From assembly GCA_903922325.1 (NCBI GenBank), contig CAIXTG010000153.1, positions 1 through 12,855 on the forward strand: a stretch of DNA of 12,855 bases, read 5' to 3'. Shown here piece by piece: positions 1 to 7,600 of this stretch. The translations under genes and the position numbers were made by a program. Source of the stretch: an uncultured Actinomycetes bacterium. Lineage in GTDB: Bacteria; Actinomycetota; Actinomycetes; Nanopelagicales; Nanopelagicaceae. Every line of letters begins with the position of its first letter. The first letter of the stretch is position 1. Below the pieces are notes generated by a model that did no database searches, was not told the origin of the DNA, and was given only the letters and a program-made list of their open reading frames with translations.

Positions 1-2047
1 ACATTTCCGGTGCTTGAGAGAGCTCAAAGTTTGCTGCTTGGGCGTACAAAGCGTGGAAAGAAACGGTATTCCAATAAGTTAATAGCGTTTTGCGAATAAC
101 TTCAGTAATTGCTTCGTGTCCAACCCGACGCGCAGACCAAGGTGAACCAGCCGCCAACATGTACCAACGAATGGCATCGGCACCATGCTGTTCCATAAGC
201 GCCATTGGTTCTAAAACATTGCCTAAGTGCTTACTCATCTTGCGGCCATCTTTATCAAGAATATGACCTAAGCAGAGAACCGTCTTGTATGAAGATTGAT
301 CGAAAACCAGAGTTCCGATCGTCATCAATGTGTAGAACCAGCCGCGAGTTTGATCAATTGCTTCGCAGATAAAGTCAGCGGGGTAGGCTGCGGCAAATTT
401 CTCTTTCGAGCCTTCTTTATGTGGGTAACCAAATTGTGCAAACGGCATTGCACCGGAGTCATACCAACAGTCGATAACTTCTGGCGTACGAGTCATCGGT
501 TCGTTACATTCAGCGCAATTAAATGAAATGTCATCAACAAATGGACGATGAGGATCAAGGTTAGAAAGTTCCTGCCCTGCAAGCTTGCCGAGTTCAGCCA
601 ATGATCCTACGCAAACCTCATGTTTATTCTCGCAGCGCCAAATTGGCAATGGCGTACCCCAGAAACGATTACGGCTTAGCGCCCAGTCAATATTGTTATT
701 TAACCAATCGCCATAACGGCCGGTCTTAATAGTTTCGGGATGCCAATCAGTCTTTTCATTCTCGCGAATTAGTGCGTCTTTGATCGAAGTGGTGCGGATA
801 TACCAAGAAGGTTGTGCGTAATAAATCAAGGCAGTATGACAGCGCCAGCAATGTGGGTAAGAGTGCTCGTATTGCACGTGCTTATATAGAACGCCGAGTG
901 ATTTGAGTTCCTTAACCAACGGCTTGTCAGCATCCTTAAAAAAGAGACCGCCAACTAATTTAACTTCAGGTAAAAACTTTCCATCAGGTGCAATTGGATT
1001 AACAACTGGTAGCCCATATGAGCGACAGACCGCTAAGTCATCAGCACCGAATGCGGGGGATTGATGCACCAAACCAGTGCCATCTTCAGTAGTTACATAT
1101 GTTGCTAGTACTACAAAGTGCGAATCTGGAATCTCTACGAAATCAAATGGGCGTTGGTACTTAGTATGTTCAAGTGCGCTACCTGGCATGCTCTGCAAGA
1201 TTTCAACTTCACCTTTGAGGGCTGAAATTAAATTCTCGGCAACAATTAAAACTTCGCTACTCGAAACTTCATCTTGCACAGTCGTTACTTTTGCGACAAC
1301 GTAAGTCACTTCAGGATGCACGGCGATGGCGGTGTTAGAGACCAGTGTCCAAGGGGTGGTTGTCCAAACCAGAAGTGCTGCGCCCAGATCTTGCAAAGGA
1401 CCGCTAGTTACTGGAAAACGCACAAATACCGATGGATCAGTAACAGTTTCATAGCCTTGTGCTAATTCGTGATCTGATAAACCAGTTCCGCAACGAGGGC
1501 AATATGGCGCAACGCGATGATCTTGTACCAGTAAACCTTTTTGCCAAATCTCTTTTAAGCTCCACCAAACGCTCTCAACATATTGTGGCGACATTGTCCA
1601 ATAAGCTTCTTCGAAATCAACCCAGAAGCCCATGCGATTAGTCATGTCAGTAAATGCACCTACGTGACGTTGTACTGATTCGCGACACTTGTCATTAAAA
1701 GCTGCAATACCGAATTTTTCAATATCGCCCTTGCCGGCAAATCCAAGTTCTTTCTCAACTGCAATTTCAACTGGCAAACCATGGCAATCCCAACCGGCAT
1801 TGCGAATTACTTGTTTGCCTTTCATGGTGTGAAAGCGAGGGAAAACATCTTTAAATACGCGCGCTTCAATATGGTGCGTGCCAGGTAAACCATTGGCAGT
1901 TGGGGGACCTTCGTAGAAAGTCCAAGTATCAGCACCATTTCGGTTGCTAACTGATTCTTCGAAAACTGAATTTTCTTTCCAGAAAGTCAGGATGGAACGC
2001 TCCATGGCAGGCAGATCAATAGCTGCTGGGATTGCGCGAAATGTCAT
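1..2047 (-). CDS. ileS: Isoleucyl-tRNA synthetase (type 2, actinobacterial), 3' end cut by window
   Basis: Cytoplasmic class I synthetase that activates isoleucine with ATP and charges tRNA-Ile, with an editing domain that removes misacylated valine. The minus-strand frame opens at ATG 2047-2045 and stays open to the left edge, giving 682 codons of an expected roughly 1,040. The N-terminus reads MTFRAIPAAIDLPAMERS. The HIGH-type signature is GTHH at residues 56-59, inside NGLPGTHHIEARVF. The Thr-rich editing motif WTTTPWTL lies near residue 226 and GLVHQSPAFGADD near 321. WYDSG is near 524, and KMSKH is at 603-607 followed by LGN. These features match the long, eukaryote-like type 2 IleRS found in mycobacteria and relatives. 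A Shine-Dalgarno GGAG (2057-2054) sits six bases before the ATG, which fixes the start. The anticodon-binding C-terminal domain is mostly outside the window. The gene is transcribed away from the TraR-lspA series and lies behind a T-box leader. Confidence 0.97.
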   Translation of the reverse strand, partial: MTFRAIPAAIDLPAMERSILTFWKENSVFEESVSNRNGADTWTFYEGPPTANGLPGTHHIEARVFKDVFPRFHTMKGKQVIRNAGWDCHGLPVEIAVEKELGFAGKGDIEKFGIAAFNDKCRESVQRHVGAFTDMTNRMGFWVDFEEAYWTMSPQYVESVWWSLKEIWQKGLLVQDHRVAPYCPRCGTGLSDHELAQGYETVTDPSVFVRFPVTSGPLQDLGAALLVWTTTPWTLVSNTAIAVHPEVTYVVAKVTTVQDEVSSSEVLIVAENLISALKGEVEILQSMPGSALEHTKYQRPFDFVEIPDSHFVVLATYVTTEDGTGLVHQSPAFGADDLAVCRSYGLPVVNPIAPDGKFLPEVKLVGGLFFKDADKPLVKELKSLGVLYKHVQYEHSYPHCWRCHTALIYYAQPSWYIRTTSIKDALIRENEKTDWHPETIKTGRYGDWLNNNIDWALSRNRFWGTPLPIWRCENKHEVCVGSLAELGKLAGQELSNLDPHRPFVDDISFNCAECNEPMTRTPEVIDCWYDSGAMPFAQFGYPHKEGSKEKFAAAYPADFICEAIDQTRGWFYTLMTIGTLVFDQSSYKTVLCLGHILDKDGRKMSKHLGNVLEPMALMEQHGADAIRWYMLAAGSPWSARRVGHEAITEVIRKTLLTYWNTVSFHALYAQAANFELSQAPEM

Positions 2048-2053
2048 TTACTT

Positions 2054-2082
2054 CTCCATCTTCATAACTTTCGAAAATGGAG
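2054..2082 (-). promoter_or_regulatory. Shine-Dalgarno sequestrator hairpin of ileS
   Basis: On the minus strand, CTCCAT (2082-2077) is perfectly complementary to ATGGAG (2059-2054), which contains the ileS ribosome-binding site GGAG. Pairing would hide the site when no uncharged tRNA is bound. The segment ACCCG (2090-2086) just upstream can alternatively pair with CGGGT inside the T-box (2123-2119). This gives a plausible way to couple T-box occupancy to SD release. Pairings were read by eye. Confidence 0.75.
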
Positions 2083-2108
2083 GGACGGGTTTCGCAACTT
2101 AGCGATCA

Positions 2109-2136
2109 CCGCGGTACCACCCGCCTTATCCACCGC
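2109..2136 (-). promoter_or_regulatory. T-box antisequestrator (conserved T-box sequence)
   Basis: On the minus strand, GCGGT (2136-2132) can pair with ACCGC (2115-2111). The pairing encloses the T-box bulge that carries UGGU for the tRNA acceptor end. The 14-base conserved T-box string at 2122-2109 is exact to the consensus core. By analogy with known T-boxes this helix forms when uncharged tRNA is bound and favours ileS translation. Confidence 0.88.
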
Positions 2137-2140
2137 TGAA

Positions 2141-2155
2141 TCTGAAAGAATCAGA
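2141..2155 (-). promoter_or_regulatory. Stem III-like hairpin of the T-box leader
   Basis: A perfect 5-bp inverted repeat, TCTGA/TCAGA, surrounds a 5-base loop immediately 5' of the antisequestrator on the RNA. This is where Stem III lies in T-box leaders. Confidence 0.6.
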
Positions 2156-2232
2156 GACCGGTAGATCACTTATTTATTAGCGTTCATTCTCCAGTTCTAC
2201 CGCGGCAGCTGCCGCCTCTTCTGGAACGCTTG

Positions 2233-2246
2233 CAGGTGATGGCCTG
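2233..2246 (-). promoter_or_regulatory. Candidate ultrashort Stem I with AUC specifier
   Basis: The RNA-strand hairpin CAGG-CCAUCA-CCUG has AUC, an isoleucine codon, in its loop, followed by A. Some actinobacterial ileS T-boxes have an ultrashort Stem I with the specifier in the terminal loop, and this hairpin lies near the predicted 5' end of the leader. A competing AUC occurs at 2166-2164 within another helix, so the assignment is tentative. Confidence 0.45.
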
Positions 2247-2271
2247 GTCATTGCGCTTTGAACCTGAGGCA

Positions 2272-2301
2272 ATTCTAATCCAAGCAAAGGCCGGCAACCA
2301 A
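2272..2301 (-). promoter_or_regulatory. Candidate promoter of the ileS T-box leader
   Basis: On the minus strand, TAGAAT (2277-2272) resembles a sigma-70 -10 box. It is preceded by TTGGTT (2301-2296) at an 18-base spacing as a weak -35. Transcription would begin near 2265, just before the first leader hairpin, giving a leader of about 218 bases. The -10 is good; the -35 is poor. Confidence 0.5.
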
Positions 2302-2361
2302 AATTTGCCCGAATTAGTCGCAGCGCGGTGGCGCGAGTGGCATTTGGCGCTTATTCAGCAT

Positions 2362-2365
2362 AAGG
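2362..2365 (+). promoter_or_regulatory. Ribosome-binding site deciding the GTG 2374 start
   Basis: AAGG (within TAAGGTG) lies eight bases before GTG 2374. The upstream alternative ATG 2239 has only AGG two bases before it, which is too close. This supports starting the protein at the H1-like tail. Confidence 0.5.
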
Positions 2366-2373
2366 TGCCCCGC

Positions 2374-3213
2374 GTGCCTACCAAAAAAAGTGCTAAACCC
2401 GCTGCGAAGAAAGCCCCTGCCAAAAAGGCAGCCCCAGCTAAGAAAGCAGTAGCTAAGAAGGCTCCAGCGAAGAAGGCCGCACCTGCCAAGAAAGCCGTAG
2501 CAAAAAAAGCTGCGCCGGCAAAAAAAGCTGCGCCGGCAAAAAAAGCTGCACCAGTTAAAAAGGCTAAGACCAGTGTTGCCCGCCCGGCTGCGACTAAACC
2601 AGCTTCGAGCAAAACAATTGGCAAACCATTTCCGGCTAAGGCAGGATCTAAAACCACAATTAGTGTTGATGAAAAGTCACAAACTGTAAGCGTTAATACC
2701 GTTGTAATCGCGCCAGTTGAAGTTGTGGTTGAAGAACGACGCTTAGTAATGCCACCGCCACCGCGTCCTAATAAGAGTAGTAAAAAGATTGCACCACTTA
2801 AGCCCTTGAAAGCTGCGCCATCACCATTGGTTGCGGCTGAAAATGAAGGAGCCTGGACTGCGGCAGAACTTAAAGCAATCCGAGCTGAGATTTCCAAAGA
2901 ACTTTTGCGTTTACAAGATGAGTTAGCAAAAGTTGAAATTGAGATGGATGACTTGATCCATTCTTCATCTGAAGGTGCTGGCGACGATCAGGCCGATGCG
3001 GGTACTAAGACTTTCGAACGCGAACATGAGATGTCGCTTGTAATTAACGCACGTGACATGGTTCTACAAACTGAACGCGCTCTCGAGCGAATTGATACCA
3101 AGAGTTATGGTCTTTGCGAAGAATGTGGCAACACAATTGGTAAAGCCCGCTTACAAGTTTTTCCACGCGCAACGCTCTGCATGATCTGCAAAGCTAAGGA
3201 AGAACGGCGCTAA
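2374..3213 (+). CDS. DksA/TraR-type C4 zinc-finger protein with N-terminal H1-like Lys/Ala/Pro tail
   Basis: Likely RNA-polymerase-associated regulator of the TraR/DksA zinc-finger family, as found upstream of lspA in actinobacteria. Numbered from GTG 2374, the protein has 279 residues. Residues 3-65 are a basic low-complexity tail of AKK, PAKK and AKKAAP units, like the tail of histone H1. A linker with a proline run (about 127-132) follows. A helical coiled-coil region begins near 162, with an acidic tip GDDQADAGT at about 203-211. A C4 zinc finger follows, with Cys248, 251, 269 and 272 (CEEC...CMIC). The family ends directly after the finger, as here (KAKEERR). The tail should bind nucleic acid nonspecifically; that is inference. 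The GTG has AAGG eight bases upstream (2362-2365). The frame stays open upstream to ATG 2239 and TTG 2230, but that part overlaps the T-box leader on the other strand. It ends one base before lspA. Confidence 0.85.
   Translation: MPTKKSAKPAAKKAPAKKAAPAKKAVAKKAPAKKAAPAKKAVAKKAAPAKKAAPAKKAAPVKKAKTSVARPAATKPASSKTIGKPFPAKAGSKTTISVDEKSQTVSVNTVVIAPVEVVVEERRLVMPPPPRPNKSSKKIAPLKPLKAAPSPLVAAENEGAWTAAELKAIRAEISKELLRLQDELAKVEIEMDDLIHSSSEGAGDDQADAGTKTFEREHEMSLVINARDMVLQTERALERIDTKSYGLCEECGNTIGKARLQVFPRATLCMICKAKEERR
2500..2553 (+). repeat. Three tandem 18-bp coding repeats (AKKAAP)
   Basis: Two identical copies of GCAAAAAAAGCTGCGCCG (2500-2517, 2518-2535) and a third ending GCACCA (2536-2553) encode AKKAAP three times inside the TraR-like protein. 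Each copy holds a run of seven A read as A AAA AAA in frame, which is a slippery arrangement. Such in-frame repeats readily change copy number. Confidence 0.95.
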
Positions 3214-3214
3214 C

Positions 3215-3682
3215 GTGCGCCGCCTCTATTTAGTCGCGGCACTTACATGGGGGCTGGACATTGCCACCAAGATTTGGGCAGTCAACAATCTTTCAGCTCG
3301 TAATCCGGTTGAACTGCTTGGTTCTTTCTTCCAATTAACTTTAGTTCGAAACCCAGGCGCAGCTTTTAGTTTCGCTACCGGAGCCACGATTGTCTTCACA
3401 TTTATATCTTTTGCCGCAGTCATTGCAATCCTTTATTACAGCACTAAAATCACGTCACTAGGCTGGGCGAACACCCTTGGTTTAGTTCTCGGCGGAGTTC
3501 TCGGCAATTTAACTGATCGACTATTTCGAAGCCCAGGCTTCTTAAAAGGCGAAGTAATTGATTGGCTCGAATTAACCCATTGGCCGGTATTTAATTTGGC
3601 TGATAGCGCGATCGTAGTTGCTGCGTTCCTAGCAATAGTGTTAACAATTAGAAATGTTGGGCCAGTAAATGTCGCAAAGTAG
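3215..3682 (+). CDS. lspA: Lipoprotein signal peptidase II
   Basis: Inner-membrane aspartyl protease that removes the signal peptide from diacylglyceryl-modified prolipoproteins. The 155-residue product has the usual four hydrophobic segments, at about residues 3-20, 57-75, 85-100 and 126-147. The conserved VRNPGAAFS lies at 44-52. The two catalytic aspartates are D101 in GNLTDR and D130 in FNLADS. The length is typical or slightly short for the family. The start is GTG 3215, one base after the stop of the TraR-like gene, so translational coupling is likely. A purine-rich AAGGA is 14 bases upstream, which is distant. The last 14 bases overlap the next gene, the common lspA-rluD arrangement. 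Confidence 0.96.
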   Translation: MRRLYLVAALTWGLDIATKIWAVNNLSARNPVELLGSFFQLTLVRNPGAAFSFATGATIVFTFISFAAVIAILYYSTKITSLGWANTLGLVLGGVLGNLTDRLFRSPGFLKGEVIDWLELTHWPVFNLADSAIVVAAFLAIVLTIRNVGPVNVAK

Positions 3683-4622
3683 AGTTAATCGCGAACTGCG
3701 GACTTTGGCTGTTCCTGAAGGCGTCGCTGGTGAACGCATTGATAGCGCACTAACTCGCGTCTTGGGTTTATCTCGCACTGCAGTTGTGCGACTTCTAGAA
3801 GATGGTGACATCACTACCGATGGCCGCGCACTTCAAAAATCTGAACGAGTTGAAGCTGGCCAAATTATTGAAGTTCTTTTACCAGCACCGCTAAATCCGG
3901 ATCCAATTCCATTGACCCCAATTGAAGGTCTAACCGTTATTTACGATGACGATGCAATTGTGGTCATTGATAAACCAGTTGGTTGCGCCGCACATCCAAG
4001 CCCTGGTTGGACAGGTCCGACTGTAGTCGGCGCACTAACTGCAGCTGGTTACACAATTACTACAACTGGGCCAGCCGAACGCGCGGGCATTGTTCATCGC
4101 CTTGACGTTGGAACATCTGGATTAATGGTGGTTGCGAAATCTGATCAGGCTTATCACGTGTTAAAGGATGCGTTCCGTGATCGCACTGTTGAAAAGATTT
4201 ATCATGCTCTGATTCAGGGTCACATTGATCCTTCTAGTGGCACCATTGATGCACCAATTGATCGTCACCCAAAAGAAGATCATCGATTTGGTGTAGTTGC
4301 TAATGGCAAGATCAGTATTACTCACTACGAAGTTATTGAATATTATCGATCAGTTTCACTAGTTCAAGTAGAACTCGAGACTGGCCGCACGCATCAGATT
4401 CGAGTTCACTTCTCAGCGCTCCATCACCCGCTAGTTGGCGATACCACTTATGGCGCAGACCCAGTATTAGCCAAAAGCCTAGGCATGGCGCGACCTTGGC
4501 TCCATGCCTTAGAACTACGATTTGCCCACCCGATTACTGGGGCACCAATGTCGTTCAAGGCACCTTATCCAAGTGACCTACAAACTTCGCTGGGGCTACT
4601 CAGCGATGCGGTTCTTCCATAA
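3669..4622 (+). CDS. rluD: RluA/RluD-family rRNA pseudouridine synthase
   Basis: Converts specific uridines in RNA to pseudouridine. RluD proper modifies helix 69 of 23S rRNA, but the exact target here cannot be read from sequence. The 317-residue product has an N-terminal S4 RNA-binding domain (about 21-70, with ERIDSALTRVLGLSRT and DGDITTDGRAL). The synthase domain carries the family motif IVHRLDVGTSGL, with catalytic Asp146. It also has VEKIYHALIQG (174-184) and ETGRTHQIRVHFS (237-249). The length suits RluD. The ATG overlaps the end of lspA by 14 bases, pointing to coupled translation. The symbol is given by similarity and synteny with lspA; RluA or RluC specificity cannot be excluded. 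Confidence 0.92.
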   Translation: MSQSRVNRELRTLAVPEGVAGERIDSALTRVLGLSRTAVVRLLEDGDITTDGRALQKSERVEAGQIIEVLLPAPLNPDPIPLTPIEGLTVIYDDDAIVVIDKPVGCAAHPSPGWTGPTVVGALTAAGYTITTTGPAERAGIVHRLDVGTSGLMVVAKSDQAYHVLKDAFRDRTVEKIYHALIQGHIDPSSGTIDAPIDRHPKEDHRFGVVANGKISITHYEVIEYYRSVSLVQVELETGRTHQIRVHFSALHHPLVGDTTYGADPVLAKSLGMARPWLHALELRFAHPITGAPMSFKAPYPSDLQTSLGLLSDAVLP

Positions 4623-4656
4623 TCATCGGCTTTTAAGAAAGAAGATCTCTCGCTAA

Positions 4657-7600
4657 ATGTCTGACTCATTCGTTCATCTACACGTACATACCGAGTACTC
4701 GATGCTCGATGGTGCGGCGCGCGTTGGCGAATTAGTTCAAGCAGCAGCTCAGCAAGAAATGCCAGCAATTGCAATGACCGATCACGGAAACGTTTTCGGT
4801 GCTTTTGATTTTTATAAGCAAGCAACTAAAGCGGGCATTAAACCAATCATCGGAATTGAAGCTTACGTAGCACCCGAATCTAGATTTAATAAGAGTCGAG
4901 TTAAGTGGGCCGATGGTGGCGAAGATGATGTTTCAGGTGGCGGCGCATATACCCACATGACAATGCTGGCCGAAAACAATGTTGGTCTAGCAAATCTTTT
5001 CCGGTTATCTTCGTTGGCTTCCCTTGAAGGTTTCTACTACAAACCACGTATGGATCGTGAGTTACTTTCAAAGTACGCCGAAGGAATTATTGCAACCACT
5101 GGCTGCCCAGGCGGCGAGATTCAAACTCGACTACGTATGGGTGCGTATAAAGAGGCGCTACGTGCAGCAAGTGATTACCGAGATATTTTTGGTGCCAATA
5201 ATTTCTACCTCGAATTGATGGATCATGGCATCGAAATTGAAACACGGGTTAAAGCCGATCTCATGAAGTTAGCGAAAGATCTAAAGTTGCCACTACTAGC
5301 AACTAACGATCTGCACTACACCGCTAAAGCTGATGCTAAATCGCACGAAGCGCTGCTCTGCGTGCAATCTGGTTCAACCCTGGCTGATCCAAAACGTTTT
5401 AAGTTTGATAACGATGAGTTTTATTTAAAGACACCCGCTGAGATGCGCGAACTCTTTAAAGAGTTGCCCGAAGCCTGCGATAACACTTTGCTGATCGCTT
5501 CGCGCTGCGATGTGAAATTACGTGAGAACGAAAATTTGATGCCAGTGTTCCCAGTTCCAGCTGGCGAAACTGAAGTAACTTGGTTGGTTAAGGAATCTCA
5601 AGCAGGATTATCGCGTCGGCTAGATGGCGAAGTTCCTGCGGCATATTCCGAACGTTTAAATTATGAACTTGAAGTTATGAACAAAATGGGTTTTCCTGGC
5701 TACTTCTTGGTAGTTGCCGACTTAGTTTCACATGCACAAAGCCAAGGGATTCGAGTTGGTCCTGGTCGAGGTTCGGCAGCTGGTTCCTTGGTTGCTTACG
5801 CGCTAGGTATTACCGGGCTTGATCCAATTGAACATGGTCTGTTGTTCGAGCGATTCCTAAATCCAGAACGTATCTCGATGCCAGATATCGACCTGGACTT
5901 CGATGAACGTCGTCGCAGCGAGATGATCCGTTACGCCACCACAAAATATGGCGAAGATCGCGTTGCCCAGATCATTACTTACGGCACCATCAAATCGAAA
6001 CAAGCAATTAAAGATTCAACTCGAGTTCTCGGCTATCCATATGCAATCGGTGAACGATTAACTAAAGCTTTGCCACCAGCTGTAATGGGTAAAGATATTT
6101 CTCTAGGTGGCGTATTTAACCCACAAGATGATCGTTACGGCGAAGCAAATGAATTCCGCCAACTTTATGAAACTGACCCCGATAGCAAAGTAGTTGTAGA
6201 TACTGCCCGTGGTCTCGAAGGACTCAAGCGACAGTGGGGAGTCCACGCTGCTGGCGTGATTCTCTCTGCCCAGCCATTGCTCGATGTAATTCCAATTCAT
6301 CGCCGCGAAGCTGATGGTGCGATTATCACGCAATTCGATATGGGTGCTTGCGAAGCCACTGGTCTATTAAAGATGGACTTCTTAGGACTACGTAACCTTT
6401 CAGTTCTCGATGATTGTTTACTTAATATCAAAGCTAACCGTGGCGAAGAAGTCGTCCTTGAAACCCTAAAACTTGATGATAAGAAAACTTATGAATTACT
6501 TGCGCGCGGCGACACCTTGGGTGTGTTTCAGCTTGATGGTGGGCCAATGCGTGCACTACTTAAGAGTTTGGCACCAGATTCGTTTGCAGATATTTCCGCG
6601 GTAATTGCGTTGTACCGCCCAGGTCCAATGGGTGAAAACGCACATAACAACTACGCCGATCGTAAAAATAAACGTAAACCGGTTGAGCCAATTCATGCTG
6701 AACTGGAAAAACCACTCGAAGATATTCTGGGTGATACCTACGGGCTTATTGTTTATCAAGAGCAAGTTATGGCGATTGCCCAGAAAGTTGCGGGTTTCTC
6801 ACTTGGTCGTGCAGATCTATTGCGTAAGGCAATGGGTAAGAAGAATCGTGATGTTCTAGATAAAGAGTATGTTCACTTCGAAAGTGGCATGCGCGAAAAT
6901 GGTTTCTCGGCTGCCGCAATCAAGCGTCTTTGGGACGTCCTAATTCCGTTCTCGGATTACGCATTCAACCGAGCACATAGCGCTGGTTATGGCATGGTCT
7001 CGTATTGGACTGGTTATTTAAAAGCGAATTACCCAGCCGAATATATGGCAGCACTTTTAACCAGTGTGCGTGATGACAAAGATAAATCTGCCCTCTATTT
7101 GTCAGAATGTCGCCGCATGGGCAGCAAAGTTCTACCACCAGATGTCAACGAATCAGATGCCGAGTACACCCCACGCGGAATTGATATCCGCTTTGGGTTA
7201 GCTGCGATTCGCAATGTTGGCGAAGGTGTTGTCGCATCCATCAAGGCAGCGCGCGAAGCTAAAGGACGCTTCACTTCATTCGGTGATTTCTTGGCCAAAG
7301 TTGATGCTCAAGTTTGCAACAAGAAAACCATCGAATCTTTAATTAAAGCTGGTGCTTTTGACTCACTGGGCGAATCACGCAAAGGTTTAATGAGCGTTCA
7401 TCTCGAAGCAATTGACTCAGTAATTGAGAGCAAGCGCGCTGAAGCGATTGGTCAGTTCGATTTATTTGGCGGCGATAGCATCACATCAGTTGCAACCATG
7501 GAAGTAGAAGTGCCAACTGGCGAGTGGGATAAAGCACTGCTCTTAAGTTACGAACGCGAAATGTTAGGGCTCTATGTTTCTGATCACCCGCTTCTAGGTG

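Larger units (their letters stand above)
2048..2265 (-). ncRNA. T-box riboswitch leader of ileS (translational type)
   Basis: This is the untranslated leader of ileS, read on the minus strand. It contains the near-invariant T-box sequence GGGTGGTACCGCGG at 2122-2109, followed by an SD-sequestering hairpin and then the ileS start codon. T-boxes bind uncharged tRNA: the specifier pairs with the anticodon and the T-box bulge (UGGU here) pairs with the tRNA NCCA end. UGGU fits a tRNA with discriminator A, as in tRNA-Ile. There is no U-tract terminator, so control should be of translation initiation, as known for actinobacterial ileS leaders. Candidate parts in 5' to 3' order are a small hairpin with AUC in its loop (2246-2233), a 7-bp helix AGCGTTC/GAACGCT (2230-2224 with 2185-2179), a Stem III-like hairpin (2155-2141), the antisequestrator, and the sequestrator. 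The 5' boundary is inferred from the promoter. The upstream stems are less certain than the T-box itself. Confidence 0.9.

Noticed and set aside
296..1641. Several plus-strand open frames of 60-76 codons over ileS
   Set aside because: They lie antisense to a well-conserved ileS frame, overlap one another, and show no domain or ribosome site.
2500..2553. Tandem repeat as a possible CRISPR array or intergenic satellite
   Set aside because: The units are directly adjacent with no spacers, are multiples of three, and encode AKKAAP in a real protein.
2355..2897. 180-codon minus-strand open frame opposite the TraR-like gene
   Set aside because: Its Ala/Phe/Leu-rich product is the mirror of the Lys/Ala repeat and it has no family features. 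The plus-strand frame carries a clear zinc finger.
4623..4656. Promoter for dnaE in the short gap after rluD
   Set aside because: TTTAAG at 4632-4637 is weak and has no convincing -35 partner. Read-through from the upstream genes is simpler.
4565..4825. 86-codon minus-strand open frame at the rluD/dnaE junction
   Set aside because: It spans the ends of two clear plus-strand genes and has no recognisable features.
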